From Christiangramia fulva (GTDB lineage Bacteria; Bacteroidota; Bacteroidia; Flavobacteriales; Flavobacteriaceae), in the NCBI RefSeq assembly GCF_003024155.1, contig NZ_CP028136.1, forward strand, positions 3,596,001-3,660,000: a stretch of DNA of 64,000 bases. The letters run 5' to 3'. A program made the translations under genes and the position numbers. The notes beneath the pieces were generated by a model. That model had not been told where the DNA came from and did not search any database. It saw only the letters and a list, made by a program, of their open reading frames with translations. Positions 17,948-24,939 of the stretch are shown piece after piece. How positions within the stretch are numbered: the first letter of the stretch is position 1; each line of letters begins with the position of its first letter.

Positions 17948-18003
17948 AATTCTTCTTTGAAGAATTAATACTAAATCCAACTTTTTTTATTAAAATGGAT
18001 TTA
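17948..18003 (+). promoter_or_regulatory. two inverted repeats upstream of fadD
   Basis: AATTCTTC-TTT-GAAGAATT (17948-17966) and TAAATCCA, 16 bp, TGGATTTA (17972-18003) are both perfect. They lie 20-75 bp upstream of the fadD -7 box, where repressor or activator sites would be expected. The rest of the 246-bp gap (17814-18059) is AT-rich with nothing else seen. Confidence 0.4.
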
Positions 18004-18021
18004 ATTGAATTCTTAAATTGC

Positions 18022-18037
18022 TATTTTGCAATGCATA
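18022..18037 (+). promoter_or_regulatory. fadD -7 region with MarR-like half-sites
   Basis: TATTTTG (18022-18028) resembles the -7 box, 31 bp before the ATG. The same bases form TTTTGCA-A-TGCATA, two TGCA half-sites one base apart. The marR operator has the same half-sites directly abutting. Confidence 0.35.
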
Positions 18038-18059
18038 TCGGTAAAATCCGGAATTATTC

Positions 18060-19841
18060 ATGACTGAAATAAAAAGACTATTCGATTTTCCATATTATCA
18101 GCTTGAAAATTTTCCTTTGGAAAAAGCTCTTGTCACGAAATACGGAAATGAATGGAAATCTATTTCCACTCAACAATATATCGACCAGGCAAATGCTGTG
18201 AGTCGCGGTCTTCTTAGGCTGGGAGTAAAACCTAATGATAAAATAGCTGTGATCTCCTCTACCAACCGAACGGAATGGAATATTATGGATATTGGCATTC
18301 TGCAAATTGGCGCTCAAAATGTTCCCGTTTATCCAACCATCGCGGAAGACGAATATGAATATGTATTAAATCACAGCGGTGCGATCTATTGTTTTGTTTC
18401 AGATAAAGAAGTGCTTGAAAAGGTCAATAAAATCAAGGAAAATACCCAGTTGAAGGAAATTTTCAGCTTCAATGAGATCAAAAATTGTAAAAACTGGAAG
18501 GAGATCCTGACAAGTGGTGAAGATAAAAGCAATCAGGACGAGGTTGAAAAATTAAAGAAAAGCGTTAGGAGCGAAGATCTCGCTACCCTTATTTATACTT
18601 CGGGAACAACCGGGAAACCTAAAGGAGTTATGCTTTCTCATGAGAACATTGTGAGCAATGTGCTGGGAAGCGCTTCCCGTGTTCCTTTTGAAACAGGATC
18701 TTATGTAGCCCTGAGCTTTTTGCCGGTATGCCACATCTTTGAGAGAATGATACTTTACCTGTATCAGTATTATTCGGTTTCGGTTTATTTCGCGGAATCG
18801 ATTGAAAAGATAAGCGATAATCTTAATGAGGTGAAGCCTAATGTGATCACCGCAGTTCCAAGGTTACTGGAAAAAGTGTATGAAAAAATTGTGGCGAAAG
18901 GTTCTGCTCTTTCCGGAATAAAGAAAAAACTTTTTTTCTGGGCTCTTTCCCTGGGAGAAATTTACGAGCCCTACGAGGCGAATGGCTGGTGGTATGAATT
19001 CCGCCTGAAAATTGCCAGAAAACTCATTTTTTCAAAATGGCAGCAGGGCCTGGGTGGGAATATCGAGCTTATTGTCTCTGGAAGCGCAGCTTTACAACCA
19101 AGGCTGGCAAGAATATTTGCCGCTGCTAATATTCCGGTAATGGAAGGCTATGGTTTAACCGAAACCTCTCCAGTCATAGCCGTGAATGATGAAAGAAATC
19201 ACGGTTTTAAAATTGGAACAGTAGGAAAAGTACTTGAAAATGTTGAAGTGAAAATAGCTGAAGACGGGGAAATATTGACAAAAGGTCCGAATTTAATGAA
19301 AGGTTATTACAAGGATGAAGAGAAAACCCGGCAGGTTATAGATGAACAGGGTTACTTTCATACCGGAGATATAGGTGAATTGGATAACCAGGGATTTCTC
19401 AGGATCACCGACCGTAAAAAGGAAATGTTCAAGACTTCCGGCGGAAAATATGTGGCACCGCAGATCCTTGAAAATACCATGAAACAATCCCGCTTTATCG
19501 AGCAGATCATGGTGGTTGGGGATGGTGAAAAAATGCCGGCTGCCCTTATTCAGCCTAACTTTGAATTTATTAAAGATTGGGCCAGGAGAAAGAATATCGA
19601 TCTTGGTGATGGCAGCATGAAAGCCATCGCGACCAATAAACTGGTTCGACAAAGAATCCAGGAAGAACTTGATTTTTACAACGAGAAATTTGGAAAGTGG
19701 GAAAGAGTAAAAACCTTCGAACTAACTCCTGAAGTATGGAGCATCGAAGACGACCATTTAACACCTACAATGAAACTCAAACGCCGAAACATAAAAGATC
19801 GTTACCATCTACTCTATGAACAACTCTACGGCCGTAACTAA
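18060..19841 (+). CDS. fadD: long-chain fatty acid-CoA ligase
   Basis: 593 residues of the ANL (AMP-binding) superfamily. It activates fatty acids with ATP and CoA at the membrane, the entry step for beta-oxidation. The P-loop is YTSGTTGKPKGVMLSHENI (~178-196), the A5 motif GYGLTETSPV (~363), and the hinge HTGDIGELDNQGFLRITDRKKE (quoted in part: HTGDIGELDNQG) near 437. The 'FACS_like' long form has an extra region near 300-340 containing GSAALQPRLARIFAAANI. No signal peptide. Its own terminator follows, so it is separate from the marR operon although functionally linked. Confidence 0.93.
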   Translation: MTEIKRLFDFPYYQLENFPLEKALVTKYGNEWKSISTQQYIDQANAVSRGLLRLGVKPNDKIAVISSTNRTEWNIMDIGILQIGAQNVPVYPTIAEDEYEYVLNHSGAIYCFVSDKEVLEKVNKIKENTQLKEIFSFNEIKNCKNWKEILTSGEDKSNQDEVEKLKKSVRSEDLATLIYTSGTTGKPKGVMLSHENIVSNVLGSASRVPFETGSYVALSFLPVCHIFERMILYLYQYYSVSVYFAESIEKISDNLNEVKPNVITAVPRLLEKVYEKIVAKGSALSGIKKKLFFWALSLGEIYEPYEANGWWYEFRLKIARKLIFSKWQQGLGGNIELIVSGSAALQPRLARIFAAANIPVMEGYGLTETSPVIAVNDERNHGFKIGTVGKVLENVEVKIAEDGEILTKGPNLMKGYYKDEEKTRQVIDEQGYFHTGDIGELDNQGFLRITDRKKEMFKTSGGKYVAPQILENTMKQSRFIEQIMVVGDGEKMPAALIQPNFEFIKDWARRKNIDLGDGSMKAIATNKLVRQRIQEELDFYNEKFGKWERVKTFELTPEVWSIEDDHLTPTMKLKRRNIKDRYHLLYEQLYGRN

Positions 19842-19868
19842 TTACAATAAAATATAATAGAAAATAAG

Positions 19869-19900
19869 CTCCTCTTTTTAAGGGGAGTTTTTTATTTTTA
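19869..19900 (+). terminator. fadD terminator
   Basis: CTCCTCT, six bases, AGGGGAG (one G-T pair), then TTTTTTATTTTT. It lies 28 bp after the fadD stop and isolates fadD from the marR promoter. Confidence 0.85.
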
Positions 19901-19947
19901 ATACTCACTTCTCTACCGGAAAAAATCCCTATTTATTTAGCATATTT

Positions 19948-19965
19948 TATTATGCATGCATAATA
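19948..19965. promoter_or_regulatory. perfect 18-bp palindrome, probable MarR operator
   Basis: TATTATGCATGCATAATA is its own complement. It ends eight bases before the -7 box of the marR gene and covers the expected -33 position. A regulator bound there would block its own promoter, as is common for MarR proteins. Confidence 0.7.
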
Positions 19966-19973
19966 TTTTTTAC

Positions 19974-19981
19974 TAACTTTG
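19974..19981 (+). promoter_or_regulatory. -7 box of the marR-fad operon
   Basis: TAACTTTG is an exact TAnnTTTG match, ten bases before the marR ATG, giving a very short or leaderless transcript. The -33 region is occupied by the palindrome. Confidence 0.65.
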
Positions 19982-19991
19982 GTTCACTTCT

Positions 19992-20459
19992 ATGAGTGAG
20001 ATGAAAGAAAAAACGATTGATTATGTACTTCGGGCAACCTGGATGGCAGTCTCGAAAATGTATAATGAGGAAGCAGGTAAAGCGGGTAGCACTATGGCTA
20101 CTGGTTTCGCGCTTTTAAGTATAGATCCTGAAAAAGGCACACCTTCCACCTCCCTGGGTCCCAAAATGGGAATGGAAGCCACAAGTCTGTCAAGAATATT
20201 AAAATCTATGGAAGAAAAGGGATTAATAACCAGAAGGAAAAATCCTAAAGATGGACGTAGTGTACTTATTTGCTTAACCGATTTTGGCCGGGAAATGCGG
20301 GATTATTCGCGGCGTGTGGTTTTAAGATTTGACGAAGCAGTTAAAGAAGCAGTTTCAGAAAAAGAAATGGAAACATTTATAAAGGTCGCTAATTCTATTA
20401 TGAGCCTTATAAATGAAAAGAAAATTTATACCGAGGAAATTCAGATAAAGGAAAAATAA
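19992..20459 (+). CDS. MarR-family transcriptional regulator of the fad operon
   Basis: 155 residues. The winged helix-turn-helix is at ~45-100. The recognition region is TSLSRILKSMEEKGLITRRKNP, seen as SLSRILKSMEEKGLI, with the wing at NPKDGRSVLICLTDFG. Long helices at both ends make the dimer interface. First gene of an operon with fadN, fadA and fadE, and preceded by a perfect palindrome, so it very likely represses the operon and itself. Acyl-CoA or free fatty acid is the probable inducer, by analogy with other fatty-acid regulators; this is inference. Start ATG 19992 fits the promoter position. Confidence 0.85.
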   Translation: MSEMKEKTIDYVLRATWMAVSKMYNEEAGKAGSTMATGFALLSIDPEKGTPSTSLGPKMGMEATSLSRILKSMEEKGLITRRKNPKDGRSVLICLTDFGREMRDYSRRVVLRFDEAVKEAVSEKEMETFIKVANSIMSLINEKKIYTEEIQIKEK

Positions 20460-20485
20460 CAGGAATTAAATAGTATAACCTAATA

Positions 20486-22891
20486 ATGAAAAGACGTATC
20501 AACAAAGTTGCAGTAATCGGTTCCGGAATTATGGGAAGCGGGATTGCCTGCCATTTCGCCAATATTGGGGTGGAGGTTCTTCTGCTGGATATTGTTCCGC
20601 GTGAACTCAACGAAAAGGAAAAACAAAAGGGGCTGAGTCTGGATGATGAAGTTGTTCGAAACAGAATTGTAAACGACTCGCTTCAGAATGCCTTAAAATC
20701 AAAGCCCTCGCCTATCTATCACAAAGATTTCGCAAGCAGGATAAAAACCGGCAACCTACAGGATGATATTTCAAAGGTTTCAGAAGCAGACTGGATCATA
20801 GAAGTGGTGGTAGAACGTCTCGACATTAAAAAACAGGTTTTTGAAAATCTTGAAAAATATCGCAAAAAAGGAACAATAATAACTTCTAACACTTCCGGTA
20901 TCCCCATAAAATTCATGAGTGAAGGCCGAAGTGAGGATTTCCAAAAACATTTCTGCGGAACCCATTTTTTCAATCCGCCACGATATTTAAGGCTGTTTGA
21001 GATCATACCGGGCCCTGAAACTTCCCAGGAAATACTGGATTTTCTGTTTATGTATGGTGAAAAATTCCTTGGAAAAACACCAGTTATTGCCAAAGATACT
21101 CCGGCTTTTATCGGTAACCGAATAGGGATTTTCAGCATTATGAGCCTTTTCCACCAGGTGAAAGAGATGGGAATGACCATTGAAGAAGTCGATAAACTTA
21201 CAGGACCGGTAATAGGCCGGCAGAAATCGGCTACCTTCCGAACCGTTGATGTGGTGGGACTTGATACACTAGTTCATGTGGCTAACGGTCTTCATGAAAA
21301 CGTTCCAAAAGATGAAGCTCACGACCTCTTCGCTCTACCCGATTTCATCAATACCATGGTGGAAAATAAGTGGTATGGAAGTAAAACCGGCCAGGGCTTT
21401 TATAAGAAAATTAAAAAAGACGACGGTTCCAGCGAGATCAAAAGCCTTGACCTTGATTCTATGGAATACCGCGATCAGAAAAAAGCTTCTTTCGCTACTC
21501 TGGAACAAACAAAATCCATAGACAATGTGGCTGATCGTTTTGAAGTTCTGATAAACGGAAAAGACAAAGCAGGCGATTTCTATAGAAAAAGTTTCTCTGC
21601 TTTATTCGCCTACGTTTCAAATCGAATCCCAGAAATTACCGATGAACTTTATAAGATCGATGATGCCATGAGAGCAGGTTTTGGTTGGGAACACGGCCCG
21701 TTTCAGATCTGGGACGCCATTGGCGTTAAAAAGGGCGTCGAAATGATGAAAAAAGAGAGTTATGAGCCTGCCGCCTGGGTTAATGAAATGCTTGAGAGTG
21801 GAAACGAAAGTTTTTATACAGTTAAGGAAGGAAATACCTTCTATTATGATATTGATCAGAAGAAACAGGTTAAAGTTCCAGGGCAGGATGCCTTCATAAT
21901 TCTCGACAATATTCGGGAATCAAAAGAAGTATTTAAGAATAGTGGCGTGGTCGTTGAAGATCTTGGAGACGGAATATTAAACGTGGAATTCCGCAGCAAA
22001 ATGAACACCATTGGTGGAGATGTTCTTGACGGCCTGAACAAAGCCATAGATTTGGCTGAAAAAGACTACCAGGGACTGGTGGTTGCCAACAATGGCAAAA
22101 ACTTCTCTGTAGGCGCAAATATCGGAATGATCTTTATGATGGCGGTTGAGCAGGAATATGATGAGCTCAATATGGCGATCAAATATTTTCAGGATACCAT
22201 GATGCGCATGCGCTACTCCGCAATTCCAACGGTTGCTGCTCCTCATGCGATGACCCTGGGTGGCGGGTGTGAGCTTTCGCTGCATGCCGACCGCGTGGTT
22301 GCTGCCGCTGAAACCTATATAGGATTAGTTGAATTTGGAGTTGGAGTTATTCCTGGCGGTGGTGGAACCAAAGAGATGACCGTGAGAGCTTCGGATACTT
22401 ATCAGAAAGACGATGTTGAACTGAACAGGTTACGTGAACATTTCCTTGCCATCGGAATGGCTAAAGTTTCAACTTCAGCTTATGAAGCTTTCGATTTGAA
22501 TATTCTTCAAAAAGGAAAAGACATCGTGGTGGTAAATCCCGATCGTCAATTAGCTATTGCTAAGAAAACGGCCCTTTTGATGGCAGAAAACGGTTATACC
22601 AAACCCATTGAAAGAACCGATATTAAGGTTCTTGGAAAACAGGCTCTAGGAGCATTCCTGGTAGGAACCGACCAGATGAAAGCTGGAAATTATATTTCAG
22701 AACATGACCAGAAGATCGCTAATAAACTTGCTTATGTAATGGCCGGTGGAGATCTTTCGGCTAACCAGATGGTGAGCGAGCGATATCTACTTGACCTGGA
22801 AAGAGAAGCTTTCCTATCACTTACAGGAGAAAGAAAGACGCTGGAAAGACTTCAGCATATGCTGAAGAAAGGGAAACCCCTTAGAAATTAG
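20486..22891 (+). CDS. fadN: 3-hydroxyacyl-CoA dehydrogenase / enoyl-CoA hydratase, FadN type
   Basis: 801 residues carrying two steps of beta-oxidation. The dehydrogenase comes first: NAD-binding VAVIGSGIMGSGIACHFANI (~8-27), catalytic region CGTHFFNPPRYLRLFEIIPG (~154), and SNTSGIP. The hydratase/crotonase part is C-terminal (~490-690), with VVANNGKNFSVGANIGM and LGGGCELSLHADRVVAA oxyanion loops. This order is that of B. subtilis FadN, opposite to E. coli FadB/FadJ. Gene order fadN-fadA-fadE also matches Bacillus. Its TAG stop is inside the left arm of the first inverted-repeat element. Confidence 0.92.
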   Translation: MKRRINKVAVIGSGIMGSGIACHFANIGVEVLLLDIVPRELNEKEKQKGLSLDDEVVRNRIVNDSLQNALKSKPSPIYHKDFASRIKTGNLQDDISKVSEADWIIEVVVERLDIKKQVFENLEKYRKKGTIITSNTSGIPIKFMSEGRSEDFQKHFCGTHFFNPPRYLRLFEIIPGPETSQEILDFLFMYGEKFLGKTPVIAKDTPAFIGNRIGIFSIMSLFHQVKEMGMTIEEVDKLTGPVIGRQKSATFRTVDVVGLDTLVHVANGLHENVPKDEAHDLFALPDFINTMVENKWYGSKTGQGFYKKIKKDDGSSEIKSLDLDSMEYRDQKKASFATLEQTKSIDNVADRFEVLINGKDKAGDFYRKSFSALFAYVSNRIPEITDELYKIDDAMRAGFGWEHGPFQIWDAIGVKKGVEMMKKESYEPAAWVNEMLESGNESFYTVKEGNTFYYDIDQKKQVKVPGQDAFIILDNIRESKEVFKNSGVVVEDLGDGILNVEFRSKMNTIGGDVLDGLNKAIDLAEKDYQGLVVANNGKNFSVGANIGMIFMMAVEQEYDELNMAIKYFQDTMMRMRYSAIPTVAAPHAMTLGGGCELSLHADRVVAAAETYIGLVEFGVGVIPGGGGTKEMTVRASDTYQKDDVELNRLREHFLAIGMAKVSTSAYEAFDLNILQKGKDIVVVNPDRQLAIAKKTALLMAENGYTKPIERTDIKVLGKQALGAFLVGTDQMKAGNYISEHDQKIANKLAYVMAGGDLSANQMVSERYLLDLEREAFLSLTGERKTLERLQHMLKKGKPLRN

Positions 22892-23301
22892 TAGTTAGTA
22901 TTGAGTAATAAGTCAAACGTGCACAAATTAGAAGATTTAAAGGTTTGGAGTAAAGCAATGAAAGTTGCCGAAGATATTTATAGTCTAAGCGCTAACTTTC
23001 CTTCTGAAGAAAAATTTGGCTTAACAAATCAAATTAGAAGAAGTGCTGTTTCCATAGCTTCAAATATAGCTGAAGGTGCCGGTCGTGATACTAAAGGGGA
23101 ATTTCGAAATTTCCTCAGCATGGCTGCTGGCTCATCTTATGAACTTTTTACTCAATTAACATTAGCCCATCGATTGAAACTTGCTTCAAGAGAATTGATT
23201 CAGCCTATTCTCGATGAAGTCATAGAAATTCAGAAAATGAATTACTCTTTAATAAAAACTTTAAAGTAATGTTAATCTCAATACTCATTACTAAATACTA
23301 A
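22888..23301 (+). repeat. inverted-repeat element 1 enclosing a four-helix-bundle gene
   Basis: A 25-bp arm at 22888-22912 pairs with one at 23277-23301, 21 of 25 positions complementary. The arms are degenerate 6-7-bp repeats (TTAGTAG, TTAGTAT, TGAGTAA on the left). The left arm contains the fadN stop codon. The right arm begins eight bases after the small gene's stop and ends ten bases before the fadA ATG. In the operon mRNA this would form a stem with the ORF in a ~360-base loop. Confidence 0.75.
22901..23269 (+). CDS. four-helix-bundle protein (23S rRNA IVS family), element 1
   Basis: Up to 122 residues from TTG 22901. That start lies inside the repeat arm, and GTG 22919 (giving MHKLEDLKVW) fits the usual family N-terminus better. 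The core pattern is LKVW (~14), FPSEEKFGLTNQIRRSAVSI (~33-52), SNIAEGAGRDTKGEF (~54-68) and GSSYELFTQL (~75-84). The family was first seen in intervening sequences of 23S rRNA and resembles Avd of diversity-generating retroelements. It is thought to form a basic pentameric barrel that binds nucleic acid. No reverse transcriptase or rRNA gene is near. Function here unknown; it has no obvious place in fatty-acid oxidation. Confidence 0.85.
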   Translation: MSNKSNVHKLEDLKVWSKAMKVAEDIYSLSANFPSEEKFGLTNQIRRSAVSIASNIAEGAGRDTKGEFRNFLSMAAGSSYELFTQLTLAHRLKLASRELIQPILDEVIEIQKMNYSLIKTLK

Positions 23302-23311
23302 ATACTGCAAA

Positions 23312-24499
23312 ATGAAAACAGCCTATATAGTCAAAGCATACAGAACCGCAGTTGGAAAAGCTCCAAGAGGTGTTTTTCGCTTTAAACGTCCCGACGAGCT
23401 CGCAGCGGAAACCATTGAATATATGATGGGAAAACTCCCCGAATTTGATAAAAACAGGATCGACGATGTGATCGTGGGTAACGCCATGCCCGAGGCCGAA
23501 CAGGGCCTTAACGTGGGTCGCCTCATTTCCCTTATGGGATTGGATACGGTAAGAGTTCCGGGGATGACAGTGAACCGGTATTGCGCATCAGGACTCGAAA
23601 CCATCGCGATCGCTTCGGCTAAAATTCAAACCGGAATGGCCGATTGTATTATTGCCGGCGGTGCAGAAAGTATGAGCTATATCCCAATGGGAGGCTATAA
23701 ACCGGTTCCGAATTACGAAGTGGCTAAAGAAGGTCATGAAGATTATTATTGGGGCATGGGACTCACCGCAGAAGCTGTGGCCAAGAAGTACAATGTTTCC
23801 AGGGAAGACCAGGACGAATTTGCCTACAGCTCTCACCAAAAAGCATTAAAAGCCCAGGCTGAAGATCGTTTTCAGGATCAGATCGTGCCTATAAAAATCG
23901 ATGAAAACTACTTTGATGACGGAAAAAAGAAAACTAGAAGTTATACGGTAACAAAAGATGAAGGTCCGCGTAAAGACACTTCTCTCGAGGTTCTCCATAA
24001 ACTACGTCCGGTTTTCGCAGAAGGCGGAAGCGTGACTGCCGGTAATTCCTCGCAAATGAGCGACGGAGCGGCTTTTGTAATGGTGATGAGCGAGGAAATG
24101 GTAAAAGAGCTGAATGTTGAGCCAATCGCAAGACTGGTTTCTTATAAAGCTGTGGGCGTTGAGCCAAGGATTATGGGAATCGGTCCTGTTTATGCGATTC
24201 CGGAAGCCGTGAAAATGGCAGGAATCAAACAGGATGATCTTGAACTCATTGAGCTCAATGAGGCCTTCGCATCACAATCACTCGCCGTGATCCGCGAATT
24301 AGGTTTAGACAAAGACAGGCTAAATGTGAACGGAGGAGCAATTTCCATGGGCCACCCGCTTGGTTGTACCGGCGCAAAACTCTCGGTTCAGATCTTTGAT
24401 GAAATGAGAAAACGCAACTTAAAAAACAAATACGCCATGGTAACCATGTGTGTTGGAACCGGGCAGGGAGCCGCAGGAGTGTACGAGTTTCTTTCCTAA
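23312..24499 (+). CDS. fadA: acetyl-CoA acyltransferase (3-ketoacyl-CoA thiolase)
   Basis: 395 residues. It performs the last step of beta-oxidation, cleaving 3-ketoacyl-CoA with CoA. Catalytic Cys is in NRYCASGLETIAIASAKIQ (~91). The ELNEAFASQ motif is at ~310, the His in GGAISMGHPLGCTGA (~350), and the second Cys in TMCVGTGQGAAG (~381). All four active-site blocks are intact. It is separated from fadN by element 1 and from fadE by element 2; its TAA stop is the first codon of element 2's left arm. Confidence 0.95.
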   Translation: MKTAYIVKAYRTAVGKAPRGVFRFKRPDELAAETIEYMMGKLPEFDKNRIDDVIVGNAMPEAEQGLNVGRLISLMGLDTVRVPGMTVNRYCASGLETIAIASAKIQTGMADCIIAGGAESMSYIPMGGYKPVPNYEVAKEGHEDYYWGMGLTAEAVAKKYNVSREDQDEFAYSSHQKALKAQAEDRFQDQIVPIKIDENYFDDGKKKTRSYTVTKDEGPRKDTSLEVLHKLRPVFAEGGSVTAGNSSQMSDGAAFVMVMSEEMVKELNVEPIARLVSYKAVGVEPRIMGIGPVYAIPEAVKMAGIKQDDLELIELNEAFASQSLAVIRELGLDKDRLNVNGGAISMGHPLGCTGAKLSVQIFDEMRKRNLKNKYAMVTMCVGTGQGAAGVYEFLS

Positions 24500-24917
24500 G
24501 GAAAAAGAGAAAAGAGTAAAGAAAAGAGACAATGACAGCACGCGCAAGGCATAATTACAAAAATCTGAAAATATGGAAATTAGGTTTGGAAATAGCAAAT
24601 GAAGTTTCTGATCTTCTACAGAAATTTCCACCGCATGAAAAATATGACCTAAGTAGCCAAATTAGCAGATGTTCTGTTTCTATGCCAAGTAATATCGCTG
24701 AAGGTTCTTCAAGAACTGAAAAATCCTTCAGGCATTTCCTGGATATTTCTCTGGGCTCTTCGTTTGAATTGGGAACACAAATATTAGTAGCAAAACATCG
24801 AAATTATATCAATCAGGAAGAATTAAACCGATTAGAAGAGAAGATCGCAGAATTTCAAAAAATGACTATGGGTTTTCAGAATAAGCTTTAGTCTTTTCTC
24901 TCTTCTCTTTTTTCTTA
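24497..24917 (+). repeat. inverted-repeat element 2 enclosing a four-helix-bundle gene
   Basis: The outer 20 bases at 24497-24516 (TAAGGAAAAAGAGAAAAGAG) pair with 24898-24917 at 18 of 20 positions; purine/pyrimidine-rich pairing continues inward irregularly to 24530 and 24891. The left arm starts at the fadA stop codon. The right arm ends 22 bases before the fadE ATG. The arm sequence is unrelated to that of element 1, but the layout is the same. Confidence 0.72.
24532..24891 (+). CDS. four-helix-bundle protein (23S rRNA IVS family), element 2
   Basis: 119 residues from ATG 24532. It is homologous to the protein of element 1 but clearly diverged. Shared blocks are LKIW (~12), FPPHEKYDLSSQISRCSVSM (~32-51), SNIAEGSSRTEKSFRHFL (~53-70) and GSSFELGTQ (~75-83). 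This divergence means the two genes are not a recent local duplication. The gene fills the loop between the two arms of element 2 almost exactly. Function unknown; nucleic-acid binding is the family expectation. Confidence 0.88.
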   Translation: MTARARHNYKNLKIWKLGLEIANEVSDLLQKFPPHEKYDLSSQISRCSVSMPSNIAEGSSRTEKSFRHFLDISLGSSFELGTQILVAKHRNYINQEELNRLEEKIAEFQKMTMGFQNKL

Positions 24918-24939
24918 AACCAAACAAATACAAAAAATT

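Noticed and set aside
22888..24917. Diversity-generating retroelement with Avd-like proteins
   Set aside because: The four-helix-bundle family resembles Avd, but there is no reverse transcriptase, template repeat or variable repeat in the window.
22888..24917. Conventional insertion sequences
   Set aside because: No transposase; the arms differ between elements and no target-site duplication could be recognised.
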